Source: Streptococcaceae bacterium | GTDB lineage: Bacteria; Bacillota; Bacilli; Lactobacillales; Streptococcaceae | Direction: 5' to 3' | Length of the DNA: 64,000 nucleotides | Assembly (NCBI GenBank): GCA_031253335.1 | Contig: JAIRWF010000027.1 | Coordinates: 33,077-97,076 of the forward strand | Shown here: positions 9,043-17,062 of the stretch, in pieces | Layout: each line of letters starts with the position of its first letter | Position numbering within the stretch: position 1 is the stretch's first letter | The notes under the pieces: model-generated | Told to the model about the DNA's origin: nothing | The model's input: only the letters and a program-made list of their open reading frames with translations | Databases searched by the model: none | Translations under genes and position numbers: made by a program

Positions 9043-9045
9043 ACG

Positions 9046-9071
9046 AAAGCCCTCATACGAGGGCTTTTTGA
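9046..9071. terminator. Bidirectional terminator between clpE and rex
   Basis: AAAGCCCTC-ATAC-GAGGGCTTT is a 9-bp stem with a T-run on the plus strand and A-run on the other side, placed between the convergent stop codons of clpE and rex. Confidence 0.85.
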
Positions 9072-9075
9072 GTGC

Positions 9076-9744
9076 TTAATCATTATCGCTTTCAATGCGA
9101 ATATCGTTGATGGTAAAGAAGATTAAGGTTTGCAGTTCCTTAGTTAAGTCAATGGACTGGACGTGGATGTGCTCTGGAACTTGTAGAAAAACAGGGGTAA
9201 AGTTTAGAATGCCTTTGATACCAGCCGCGACTAGGACATCTGCGACCTCTTGTGCATGGGGAGTATCGACCGAGAGAATAGCAGTTTCAATGTGATCTTC
9301 TTCAAGATGACTTTTGATGTCTGCAATGTCATAGACTGGAATCCCAGAGTCTGATGTGGTTCCGACGAGTGGATTTGAGGCAACATCGTAGGCTTGCACA
9401 ATTTGAAGACGATTACGTCGTTGGAAGGGATAGTGGAGCAAAGCATGCCCAAGATTCCCGACGCCAATAAGTGCAATATAAGTATCAACGTCGTTACCCA
9501 AGAGATGCGCAAAGAACTCGCGAAGAATCTTGGTATCGTAGCCATAACCACGTCGTCCCAATTCACCAAATAGGCTAAAGTCACGTCGTACAGTAGCCGC
9601 ATCAATGCCAATCGTTTCTGAGATTTTTCGGGAGTTGGTGCGGGTCGTATTTTCGTCAAGTAATTGCTTGAACAATCGATAATACTGCGGAAGACGTTTG
9701 ATGGTTGCCTTGGGCAGATTATTGTAATCTACTTTTTCTACCAT
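9076..9744 (-). CDS. rex: Redox-sensing transcriptional repressor Rex
   Basis: Rex binds DNA when NAD+ is high and is released by NADH, controlling fermentative and respiratory genes. The 222-aa protein has an N-terminal winged helix (LPKATIKRLPQYYRLFK, TIGIDAATVRRDFSLFGELGRRGYGY) and a Rossmann domain with the nucleotide loop GVGNLGHALLHY near residues 90-100. Start ATG at 9744 follows AAAGGGG on the minus strand; a longer reading frame continues upstream into the ABC-F gene but is not real. Its promoter overlaps a Rex-like operator, so autoregulation is likely. Confidence 0.95.
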   Translation of the reverse strand: MVEKVDYNNLPKATIKRLPQYYRLFKQLLDENTTRTNSRKISETIGIDAATVRRDFSLFGELGRRGYGYDTKILREFFAHLLGNDVDTYIALIGVGNLGHALLHYPFQRRNRLQIVQAYDVASNPLVGTTSDSGIPVYDIADIKSHLEEDHIETAILSVDTPHAQEVADVLVAAGIKGILNFTPVFLQVPEHIHVQSIDLTKELQTLIFFTINDIRIESDND

Positions 9745-9765
9745 AAGTCCCCTTTCTTTGTGACT

Positions 9766-9796
9766 ATTGTAACAAAAAAATGTGAAATTTTCAACA
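9766..9796 (-). promoter_or_regulatory. rex promoter with candidate Rex operator
   Basis: On the minus strand TTGAAA and TACAAT are spaced by 17 nt (plus coordinates 9789-9794 and 9766-9771). The dyad TGTGAAATTTTCAACA at 9781-9796 resembles the Rex consensus TTGTGAAnnnnTTCACAA and overlaps the -35 box. Confidence 0.6.
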
Positions 9797-9817
9797 AAGC
9801 TAGCCCTAGATAGATTA

Positions 9818-9826
9818 TGATAAAAT
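9818..9826 (+). promoter_or_regulatory. Extended -10 promoter, leaderless, of the ABC-F gene
   Basis: TGATAAAAT ends at 9826, exactly 7 nt before the A of the ATG at 9833. No ribosome binding site is visible. Confidence 0.55.
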
Positions 9827-9832
9827 AAAAGC

Positions 9833-11722
9833 ATGATACTTTTACAGGGAAATGGCTTGGCAAGGGACTTTAGCGGAGATGTTCTTTTTGAGAATGTGAA
9901 CTTTGCAATAGCTGACAAGGCTAGAATTTCGCTTGTTGGACGCAACGGTGCGGGAAAGTCAACACTATTAAAAATAATTGTGGGAGAAGAAGAACCCTCA
10001 AAAGGAGAGCTCATCCAGGCGCGTGATTTAACCCTTTCTTATCTGGCACAAGATACAGGTCTCTCTTCAGAAAAAACTATCTTTGATGAAATGGAGAGTG
10101 TCTTTATAGAGTTAAAGAAACTTGAAAAAGAGCTTGAAAATCTAGCTTTAACACTTGCAGACGGGGGAGAGGAAGCGCTGACTCGTTATGATAACATGCA
10201 GGAGTCCTTTCGTACCAAAGGAGGCTATCAGTATGAAGCGGAAATCAAGTCTGTCTTAAATGGTTTTCAATTTCCTGAAAGCATGTGGCAACAGAACATT
10301 TCTGATCTCTCTGGGGGACAAAAGACGCGGTTAGCCCTTGCTAAAATGCTACTTGAAAAGCCAAGCCTTTTGGTGTTGGATGAGCCGACAAATCACCTGG
10401 ATATTGCGACTTTGAGCTGGTTGGAAGGTTATCTCAAAAGCTATGCTGGGGCACTTCTTATGGTAAGCCATGACCGCTATTTTTTAGACCAGGTGACGAC
10501 AGAGACGCTTGAACTTGCACAGGGGAAACTGACTCGTTTTTCTGGGAATTACTCGGCTTATCTTGCGCAAAAGGCTGTGCAGTTGGAAAGTGAAGCGAAA
10601 GCTTTTGACAAACAACAAAAAGAAATCAATGCGTTAGAAGACTATGTCGCGCGCAATCTAGCCCGTGCTTCGACAACAAAAATGGCACAGTCCAGGCGAA
10701 AAAGGCTTGAAAAAATGGAGCGACTGGATGCGCCTTCTGGGAAAGAGAAATCTGCACATCTTGTCTTTGAAGCAGAAAAGCGCTCGGGTAATGACGTATT
10801 GCTCGTCTCAGAAGCTGCTCTGGGTTATGACACAGTCTTAGCGGCACCCGTCTCGCTAGATCTCAAGCGAGGAGAGGTTGTTGCCGTGGTAGGTCCAAAT
10901 GGGGTTGGCAAAACGACTTTTTTGAAATCGATTTTAGGCGAAATACCTCTGAAGGCGGGAACTGTTAAACTTGGTGCCAATGTGATGGTGGGTTATTATG
11001 ATCAGGCGCAAGAGGGTCTTGGACTTAAAAATACCGTCTTAGATGAGCTGTGGAATGCGCACCGTTTGTTACCCGAGGTAGAAATCCGGACGGTTCTTGG
11101 GAATTTTCTCTTTAGTGGGGAAGATGTGAAAAAAACGGTTGGGATGCTATCAGGTGGGGAAAAAGCACGCTTGCTATTAGCAAAGCTCTCCATGGCGCAT
11201 GATAATTTTCTTGTACTGGATGAACCGACAAACCATTTGGACATAGACTCGCGGGCAGTACTTGAAAATGCCTTGATTGATTTTGAAGGAACCATTTTGT
11301 TTGTCTCACATGACCGCTATTTCATCAATCGGGTGGCCACGCAGGTTTTGGAACTCTCAAAAGATGGATGTCGCCTCTATCTTGGAAACTATGATTATTA
11401 CCTAGAGAAAAAAGCAGAAGAGGCGCTAGGAGTAGTAAACACTGAAATTGTGAAATCTGAAAAAGTGGATACTCGAGCGGATGACAAAGCGCTGAAAGCT
11501 GAGGAAAGGCGTTTGACCAGACGGATTGAGGATTTATCGGAAAAATTGGCAGCGATTGATCAGCAAGAGTCTGAGATTACCGCAGAAATGGCGGAAAATC
11601 CGAATGATTATGAGCTCTTGGGTGATTGGCAACATACGCTTGATCGTCTGGAAAAAGAGAATGCAGCACTTGAGGAGGCGCTTCTTGAAACGATGTCTGC
11701 CTTAGAAGACTTGGGACTTTAA
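9833..11722 (+). CDS. ABC-F family ATPase (YdiF-like)
   Basis: A soluble protein of 629 aa with two ABC ATPase modules and no membrane segments. Module 1 has GRNGAGKST near 37, LSGGQKTRLALA near 160 and LLVLDEPTNHLD. Module 2 has GPNGVGKTT near 354, LSGGEKARLLLA and FLVLDEPTNHLD. The linker between them is charged and helical, and a C-terminal coiled coil (LTRRIEDLSEKLAAID) ends the protein. This is the domain order of ABC-F translation factors such as YdiF. Such proteins bind the ribosomal E site; whether this one gives antibiotic resistance cannot be told from sequence. It is divergent from rex. Confidence 0.9.
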   Translation: MILLQGNGLARDFSGDVLFENVNFAIADKARISLVGRNGAGKSTLLKIIVGEEEPSKGELIQARDLTLSYLAQDTGLSSEKTIFDEMESVFIELKKLEKELENLALTLADGGEEALTRYDNMQESFRTKGGYQYEAEIKSVLNGFQFPESMWQQNISDLSGGQKTRLALAKMLLEKPSLLVLDEPTNHLDIATLSWLEGYLKSYAGALLMVSHDRYFLDQVTTETLELAQGKLTRFSGNYSAYLAQKAVQLESEAKAFDKQQKEINALEDYVARNLARASTTKMAQSRRKRLEKMERLDAPSGKEKSAHLVFEAEKRSGNDVLLVSEAALGYDTVLAAPVSLDLKRGEVVAVVGPNGVGKTTFLKSILGEIPLKAGTVKLGANVMVGYYDQAQEGLGLKNTVLDELWNAHRLLPEVEIRTVLGNFLFSGEDVKKTVGMLSGGEKARLLLAKLSMAHDNFLVLDEPTNHLDIDSRAVLENALIDFEGTILFVSHDRYFINRVATQVLELSKDGCRLYLGNYDYYLEKKAEEALGVVNTEIVKSEKVDTRADDKALKAEERRLTRRIEDLSEKLAAIDQQESEITAEMAENPNDYELLGDWQHTLDRLEKENAALEEALLETMSALEDLGL

Positions 11723-11743
11723 GCTGAATTGCCTGAAGCATTG

Positions 11744-11752
11744 TGGTAAAAT
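11744..11752 (+). promoter_or_regulatory. Extended -10 promoter, leaderless, of dnaD
   Basis: TGGTAAAAT ends at 11752, 7 nt before the A of the dnaD ATG at 11759. A weak CTGAAT lies 17 nt upstream. The sequence between is AGAGAA, with no usable Shine-Dalgarno spacing. Confidence 0.55.
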
Positions 11753-11758
11753 AGAGAA

Positions 11759-12424
11759 ATGAACTTTCAAGAAGAATATAAGAATCGGCCTTTGGTATTA
11801 CCCCAGGCAATGTTGATGCATTTTGCAGCTGTTTTTGAAACGGCAGATGCGTTTTTGATGTGGACTTTTTGCTATAGTAATCCACAGATTGCACCATCTG
11901 AGATTGCAGAGAGCGTGGGGATGACAGTTGCTGAGGTAAACGGTGCGATCAGTCGTCTGACGGCTCAGGGCTTACTGAAAATCGAACTTTTCGGGAATGA
12001 AATGAGCTATGATGCAAGCCCTGCCTTTGCAAAGTTAGATCAGTTATTAGAAAATGACGATGTAGAAAATACCGAAATCATGAGTAAGGTATCTGGAGGT
12101 GCTTTACAAGCGCTTGTAGCAGACTTTGAGGCTGAAATGGGAATGATGTCGCCCATTCAGATGGAGGAAATCCGCTCGTGGCTTGAAAAAGATAAGTATG
12201 ATGCAGCCTTGATTCGCGAAGCCTTACGTGAAGCAGTGTTAAACCGTAAGGTGAATCTCAATTATATTCGTGCGATTTTAAGGAATTGGGCGCAAGACGG
12301 TGTGAAAACAGCTGCAGATGTGGCAGATAAGCGTCTGGAGCGTGAGGAGGCGATGGCGCCAAGTGAAACGGGTGAGAGTTTCTTTATTCCTATAGATGGG
12401 CCGTGGAATGCTGAGCAAAAGTAA
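11759..12424 (+). CDS. dnaD: DNA replication initiation protein DnaD
   Basis: Primosomal protein of 221 aa that acts with DnaA, DnaB and DnaI in loading the replicative helicase at oriC and at restart sites. The N-terminal winged helix (APSEIAESVGMTVAEVNGAISRLTAQGLL, about 42-70) is followed by the DnaD/DnaB C-terminal domain with IREALREAVLNRKVNLNYIRAILRNW, including the conserved YIRAILRNW motif near 170-180. The stop overlaps nth by 17 bp, as in other lactic acid bacteria where dnaD and nth are adjacent. Confidence 0.93.
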   Translation: MNFQEEYKNRPLVLPQAMLMHFAAVFETADAFLMWTFCYSNPQIAPSEIAESVGMTVAEVNGAISRLTAQGLLKIELFGNEMSYDASPAFAKLDQLLENDDVENTEIMSKVSGGALQALVADFEAEMGMMSPIQMEEIRSWLEKDKYDAALIREALREAVLNRKVNLNYIRAILRNWAQDGVKTAADVADKRLEREEAMAPSETGESFFIPIDGPWNAEQK

Positions 12425-13052
12425 ATTTTTAGAGGCGCTCGATTTAATCGCAGCTCTCTTTCCAGATGCGCATGGGGAGCTGAATTGGGATACGCCTTTT
12501 CATTTGCTAGTGGCGGTGTCTCTTTCTGCACAGACGACGGATGTCGGGGTGAATAAAGCGACGCCTGCTTTATTTGCACGCTATCCTGAGCCTGAGGACT
12601 TGGCACAAGCGGATTTAACGGAAGTAGAGAGTTATATCAAAACGATTGGTCTTTATAAAACAAAGGCGAAGCACATTGTTGCAGCTAGCCAGATGCTTGT
12701 GGCGCGCTATGGTGGAGAAGTACCACAAGATAAGGGAGAGCTTGTGAAGCTTCCTGGTGTGGGAGTTAAAACCGCAAATGTCGTGGCAGCAGAAGCTTTT
12801 GGAGTGCCTGGGATTGCGGTGGATACCCATGTCGATCGAGTGACAAAGCGCTTGGGTCTTGTCGCTTGGAATAAGACCGTGGGAGATGTGGAAGCAAAAC
12901 TCATGCGAACGATTCCAAAAAATCGTTGGATTAAAGCTCATCACCAGCTCATTTTTTTTGGGCGCTATCATTGTACGGCGAAAAAGCCGAAATGTGCGGA
13001 TTGTCCAGTCTTTGACATCTGCCAATGGGATGGGAAATATGAAGCTGTCTAA
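12408..13052 (+). CDS. nth: Endonuclease III (DNA glycosylase/AP lyase)
   Basis: Base-excision repair enzyme removing oxidised pyrimidines, 214 aa from ATG 12408 (MLSKSKFLEALDLIAALFPDA). The helix-hairpin-helix LPGVGVKTANVV carries the catalytic Lys, and the catalytic Asp follows in AVDTHVDR. The C-terminus has the four-Cys 4Fe-4S loop, C-x6-C-x2-C-x5-C (CTAKKPKCADCPVFDIC). An in-frame ATG 12 bp upstream is less likely because it lies deeper within dnaD. The gene overlaps both dnaD and trmK. Confidence 0.94.
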   Translation: MLSKSKFLEALDLIAALFPDAHGELNWDTPFHLLVAVSLSAQTTDVGVNKATPALFARYPEPEDLAQADLTEVESYIKTIGLYKTKAKHIVAASQMLVARYGGEVPQDKGELVKLPGVGVKTANVVAAEAFGVPGIAVDTHVDRVTKRLGLVAWNKTVGDVEAKLMRTIPKNRWIKAHHQLIFFGRYHCTAKKPKCADCPVFDICQWDGKYEAV

Positions 13053-13677
13053 GCGCTTGCAGGCTGTGGCTAATCAGGTGCTTCAAGGCGCTCGTGTCGC
13101 AGATATAGGGAGTGACCATGCAAAACTCCCCATTTGGTTGGTGGAAAATGCTGTCTCTGACTTTGTTGTTGCTGGGGAGGTCGCAAAAGGACCTTTTGAG
13201 ATTGCACAAGAGGCTTGTCAAGAAATTTCAGGGATTGAGGTTCGGCTGGGAGATGGACTGTCGGTCTTGCAAGCTGAAGATGGGGTGGATACAGTAGTCA
13301 TTGCTGGCATGGGCGGGGTTCTCATTTCAGAGATTTTAGAGCGAGGACCGCTCGATGGTCTAAAGCGATTGATTTTGCAGGCTAATAACGAAGAAGCAGA
13401 ACTGCGCAAATGGCTCATGGAACATGACTGGATGATTGCTCAGGAAGAAATTTTAGAAGATAAGGGCAAGATTTATGAGCTTATGGTGTACCAGCGTGGG
13501 GAAGAAGTCTTGAGCGATAAAGAGTTGACTTTTGGGAAAAACCTTGCGGGGCCTGTCTTTGAAAAGAAATGGCAGAAAGGTCTGGTTGAAATTGAAAAGA
13601 TCCAAAGCCTGCATTTTCAGACAGAATTAGAAGCCGAAAAAAAGAAAATTGAGGAGGTATTGAGTGAACGTCGCTGA
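13039..13677 (+). CDS. trmK: tRNA (adenine(22)-N1)-methyltransferase TrmK
   Basis: Class I SAM-dependent methyltransferase that makes m1A22 in tRNA. I chose ATG 13039 (MKLSKRLQAVANQV), which overlaps the nth stop; ATG 13030 is equally in frame. The SAM-binding motif is VADIGSDHAKLPIWL, followed by VVAGEVAKGPFEIAQ and the family motif VVIAGMGGVLISEIL, with LILQANNEEAELRKWL after it and a C-terminal coiled coil. It overlaps the following nif3-like gene by 14 bp, an arrangement common in Firmicutes. Confidence 0.93.
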   Translation: MKLSKRLQAVANQVLQGARVADIGSDHAKLPIWLVENAVSDFVVAGEVAKGPFEIAQEACQEISGIEVRLGDGLSVLQAEDGVDTVVIAGMGGVLISEILERGPLDGLKRLILQANNEEAELRKWLMEHDWMIAQEEILEDKGKIYELMVYQRGEEVLSDKELTFGKNLAGPVFEKKWQKGLVEIEKIQSLHFQTELEAEKKKIEEVLSERR

Positions 13678-14431
13678 TTTTATAAAAGCTTATGAAAGTT
13701 GGTGCCCTGCAGATTTAGCACTTGCAGATGATCCTGTCGGTTTGCAAATAGGGTCATTGAATCAAGAAATCTCACGTGTTCTTGTGACACTTGATATTCG
13801 GGAGCAGACGGTGGCTGAGGCGATTGCAAAAGATTGCCAACTGATTTTAGCCAAACACCCGGTGATTTTTCGGCCTTTAGCTGGGATGACAGATGCCGAT
13901 TCTCAAGAGGCTATTGTTCGTGAGCTTGTGCAGCATGATATTGCTGTTTATACTTGCCATACGGGGATTGATATTTTGCAAGGCGGCTTGAACGACTACT
14001 TTTGTGAGCTGCTGGACATAAAGGATGTGGAAAACTTTAACGACGAAGGACTTGGTCGGATTGGGAACGTTGAGATGCAGACAGTCGCACAATTTTCAGA
14101 TAAAGTGAAGCAAGGTTTTGGGCAAGAACGCTTACGCACGGTGACGTACGATCATAGCCTCGAGCAAAAAATCTCTCGTGTCGCGATTTGTGGTGGTTCC
14201 GGTGGGAATTTCTGGCGGGAGGCGCGTGAAGCTGGGGCTGACGTCTATATCACGGCGGATATTTATTACCATACGGCGCATGATATGCTCTCAAGTGGGC
14301 TTCTTGCAATTGATCCAGGACATTATATGGAAAGATTGTTTGTGCCACTGGTGGCTACAAAATTGCGAGAAGTGACAACGCTTGAAGTTGTGGCGTCCAA
14401 GGAGAATACAAATCCATTTTATGATGTATAA
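13664..14431 (+). CDS. Nif3-like dinuclear metal-centre protein (DUF34)
   Basis: A 255-aa member of the NIF3/YqfO/DUF34 family; some are annotated GTP cyclohydrolase I type 2, but the biochemical role is not settled. Start is GTG 13664, behind GAGGAGG. Metal-ligand features are AKHPVIFRPL near 66-75, YTCHTGIDI near 93-100 and PGHYMERLF near 222-230. The first motif reads KHP where many members have HHP, so one ligand may be changed. It lacks the PII-like insertion of the longer members. It overlaps trmK and the nuclease gene. Confidence 0.88.
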   Translation: MNVADFIKAYESWCPADLALADDPVGLQIGSLNQEISRVLVTLDIREQTVAEAIAKDCQLILAKHPVIFRPLAGMTDADSQEAIVRELVQHDIAVYTCHTGIDILQGGLNDYFCELLDIKDVENFNDEGLGRIGNVEMQTVAQFSDKVKQGFGQERLRTVTYDHSLEQKISRVAICGGSGGNFWREAREAGADVYITADIYYHTAHDMLSSGLLAIDPGHYMERLFVPLVATKLREVTTLEVVASKENTNPFYDV

Positions 14432-15536
14432 AAAAATACTACCTATTTTAGCTAGTCTCATGCTACTCGGAGGTTGTAGTGCGACAACTACGCAAGAACA
14501 ACCGAATGGTCACAAAGAGCCGACAAGCTCTGTGATTTCAGTCGCGCCGAAAACGGCAACGAAAGAAGCGGATGTGGATTACGGCAGCGTGCAGGATAAA
14601 GAACCCACAGAATCGCTTTGTGAGTCGGTCTTAACTCCTAGTGTCTTAAAACAACTTGGTGGGCAAGTCAGCTACAATGGCAATGGCTCGTTTATCGTGG
14701 CAAATAATGACCCGAACATCACGGTAACATCCACGACGAAGGCCTATGCAAAAGAGCCCCCTATTGCAGCAAATCAGCAACTCCAAAAAGCGGTAGCGCT
14801 CCTCAATCACAGCACTTATCAAGGTTCAAACCGCAGTCAGACTTCATCGGACGGCCACTCGAACTCGTCAACCATTGATCCGCCCGGTTGGCACCAGATG
14901 AAGCTCCTTTCAAGTCCTTATAGTGAACTGTATAACCGTGGACACTCGCTGGGTTATGCACTCGTTGGGAATTTGCCAGGTTTTGATGCTTCGGAGGCGA
15001 ATCCTGATAACATTTCCAGCCAGACCGCCTGGGCGAATCAGGCTGACGGTGGCTCGCAAGGCGATGGGCAAAATTACTATGAAGGGATTGTGCGCGACGC
15101 CATTAAATCTGGAGAGACGGTTGAATATAGTGTGCAGCCAGTTTATGATGGGAATAATATTGTCCCAAGTGGTTCGGAGATTGAGGCAAAGGGTATTGGG
15201 AATGATGTGAGCTTTAATGTTTTTGTGCCAAATGTTGAGCCTGGCGTGGCGATAAACTATGCGACAGGGCTTGCAAGCATCCAGACGGGGAAAGCAACCG
15301 TCACAAGCTCACAAGCAAGTGCTACAAGTGCATCGAAGTCCTCACAAGCTACAAACGCAGATAGTAATTTTGCTACAAGCAAGCGTGTGGTTTATGTCGC
15401 AAGTAAAGGCAAGTCAAATGCCTATTGGTACAATGAAAATGATATGCCGTCTGATACAAACCGTGCCAATGTTGTCACCATGACTGAAGCACAAGCAATT
15501 GCTGCGGGGAAACATCACTCAGAGGATGAAAAGTAA
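14421..15536 (+). CDS. DNA/RNA non-specific endonuclease, lipoprotein (EndA-like)
   Basis: Predicted secreted nuclease of about 371 aa anchored by a lipid. The N-terminus MMYKKILPILASLMLLGGC is a lipoprotein signal with lipobox LGGC. After a polar linker, the nuclease domain contains NRGHSLGYALVG, the beta-beta-alpha-metal motif that is usually DRGH; here the Asp is Asn, which could lower activity. Downstream are the expected QTAWANQADGG and a Ser/Thr/Ala-rich linker with a C-terminal domain ending RVVYVASKGKSNAYWYNEND, seen on related wall nucleases. The start overlaps the nif3-like gene. Related EndA proteins act in DNA uptake. Confidence 0.82.
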   Translation: MMYKKILPILASLMLLGGCSATTTQEQPNGHKEPTSSVISVAPKTATKEADVDYGSVQDKEPTESLCESVLTPSVLKQLGGQVSYNGNGSFIVANNDPNITVTSTTKAYAKEPPIAANQQLQKAVALLNHSTYQGSNRSQTSSDGHSNSSTIDPPGWHQMKLLSSPYSELYNRGHSLGYALVGNLPGFDASEANPDNISSQTAWANQADGGSQGDGQNYYEGIVRDAIKSGETVEYSVQPVYDGNNIVPSGSEIEAKGIGNDVSFNVFVPNVEPGVAINYATGLASIQTGKATVTSSQASATSASKSSQATNADSNFATSKRVVYVASKGKSNAYWYNENDMPSDTNRANVVTMTEAQAIAAGKHHSEDEK

Positions 15537-15563
15537 AAAGACCTCCGTGCGGAAGTCTTTTTT
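15535..15563. terminator. Bidirectional terminator between the nuclease and LURP-one genes
   Basis: AAAAAGACcTCCG-TG-CGGAaGTCTTTTT is a long stem with one mismatch and a T-run on both strands, between converging stop codons. Confidence 0.85.
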
Positions 15564-15564
15564 G

Positions 15565-16056
15565 TTAATTTGTAGCAGCGCGTCGTTCTTGCTCTTTGAT
15601 GAAATCGACGGTGAGGACCATAGCGAGGACGAGGAGCTCTTCGCTTTCATCATCAACCTCTATCTGGTACTTGTCCTTGATGGACACCCATTTTTTGTCA
15701 ATCTGCCCAATTTTGGCGCCGTTTTTGAGAATTTCAAAGTTCATATCGAGATAATTTCCATTGACCGTAATACCAGCGCCGTCAATCTCATACTTGGGCT
15801 TTAAGAAACTGATTTTCTTGGTAATGGTTACTTTTTCGCGCCCGTCAATCTCGACGAAAAACTTGGGCAAGAGTGAGACAGCCTTCCCCGTAATCGTCGC
15901 AACCGTATTGCCCGAGGCATCCTGGATATAAAAGGTCGGACGAAGGCTAAAGATTTTGTTTTCCGTCTGATAGACGACGTTGCCAGCCTCGTCTGTGATG
16001 GTGGCTTTGCCTTTGATGCTCAAGAGCTTGCGCTCGAAGTAAAGATTTTTGGTCAT
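15565..16056 (-). CDS. LURP-one-related family protein
   Basis: A 163-aa protein of the LURP-one/YxjI family (Tubby-like beta barrel). Start ATG 16056 (MTKNLYFERKLLSIKGK); the frame extends upstream but without start signals. Repeated beta motifs support the fold: TITDEAGNVVYQTENKIFSLRPTF, then IQDASGNTVATITGK and KYQIEVDDESEELLVLAMVLTVDF. Function is not known in bacteria. It stands alone on the minus strand between terminator regions. Confidence 0.8.
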   Translation of the reverse strand: MTKNLYFERKLLSIKGKATITDEAGNVVYQTENKIFSLRPTFYIQDASGNTVATITGKAVSLLPKFFVEIDGREKVTITKKISFLKPKYEIDGAGITVNGNYLDMNFEILKNGAKIGQIDKKWVSIKDKYQIEVDDESEELLVLAMVLTVDFIKEQERRAATN

Positions 16057-16128
16057 GAGGACTCCAGTCTTTCTTTTTATTGTATCAAAAAATAAAAAGC
16101 AAACCATATAAGCTTGCTTGTGAATTTT

Positions 16129-16938
16129 TTAGTTTAACACCCACTGCTCTATCGCGTAGGCGACGCCGGCTTCGGTGTTGGGTTTCGTGACTTCTTTTGC
16201 GATTTTTTTGAGGGCTTCTTTGCCGTTTTCCATGACGACGGGGAAGCCGACGGCTTCGAGCATGGAGCGGTCATTTTCTTCGTCGCCAATCGCCATGACT
16301 TCGGTCTCGAGGTCAAGATAGAGTTTCTCAGCGAGTGCCTTGACGGCGTTGCCTTTAGAGGCTTTTTTATTCATGAGTTCGAGATAGTAGGGGGTGGATT
16401 TGACCATGGTATAGGTCTCAAAGAGCTCGAAGGGGAGGTAGGCGATACCATTATCGAGGACGTCGGGTTCATCAACCATCATGACTTTGGCGATTTCGAG
16501 CTTGCCGATTTCGCTTTCCGTGCGGTAGTAAAGGGGCATGTCGCAAATGGTTGCTTCGTGGACGGTGTATTTGCCGATGTCACGGTTCGGCGTGTAGACA
16601 CCATCTGCGGTAATCGCATGGATGTGAAGACCAGCTTTTCGTGCCGCAACTTCCATGTCGAGCCAATCGTCGCCCGTGAGCGGGAAATGGGAGAGCACAA
16701 CGCCCGTCTTGGTGTACTGAACGAGGGCGCCGTTGTTCGAAATCGCGATGTCGCCGTCTTCTACGAGATTGAGCTCTTCGAGGGTCTTTGAAAAACCAGG
16801 CAAGGGCCGACCTGTGCAGATGACGATTTTGGTGCCCTGGGCTTTGGCTTTCGCGACGGCAACTTTTACTTCAGGCAGAATCACGCCACCTGGTGCGTAA
16901 AGGGTTCCGTCGAGGTCAATGGCAATCATTTTAATCAT
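16129..16938 (-). CDS. Cof-type HAD superfamily hydrolase
   Basis: A 269-aa HAD phosphatase of the Cof/YkrA type, probably acting on sugar phosphates or flavin-type substrates. Motif I is DLDGTLYAP at the N-terminus with the nucleophile Asp and the acid Asp. Motif II is VICTGRP; motif III includes the Lys of SKGNAVKALAE; motif IV is AIGDEENDRSMLEAVG. Start is ATG 16938 (MIKMIAIDLDGT) or 16929. No ribosome binding site is adjacent; an AAAGG lies 119 nt upstream just after the stop of the preceding HD gene. It probably shares a transcript with that gene. Confidence 0.88.
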   Translation of the reverse strand: MIKMIAIDLDGTLYAPGGVILPEVKVAVAKAKAQGTKIVICTGRPLPGFSKTLEELNLVEDGDIAISNNGALVQYTKTGVVLSHFPLTGDDWLDMEVAARKAGLHIHAITADGVYTPNRDIGKYTVHEATICDMPLYYRTESEIGKLEIAKVMMVDEPDVLDNGIAYLPFELFETYTMVKSTPYYLELMNKKASKGNAVKALAEKLYLDLETEVMAIGDEENDRSMLEAVGFPVVMENGKEALKKIAKEVTKPNTEAGVAYAIEQWVLN

Positions 16939-17062
16939 AATGAGTGTGTGAGAGTACATGTTCTGCTTGATGATGACAGATGAATCTTGTGTTTATTTAC
17001 TTGGACGCAAGTCCAAGCACTAGATGAAACAGTCACTCAGCAAGCAGTGTACTTGAACCTTT
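16939..17062 (-). other. Long structured spacer between HD gene and HAD gene
   Basis: This 124-bp spacer separates an AAAGG motif (directly after the HD stop) from the HAD start codon. It contains the hairpin CTTGGACGCAAGTCCAAG at about 17000-17017 and approximate dyad ends (GTACACTGCTTG against CAAGCAGAACATGTAC). No ORF is seen. It resembles other structured spacers before glgC and the arsC-like gene. Confidence 0.45.

Noticed and set aside
9745..10014. Longer rex reading frame starting inside the ABC-F gene
   Set aside because: The conserved Rex N-terminus begins at 9744 behind a ribosome binding site; the upstream extension is antisense to the Walker A region of the ABC-F gene.
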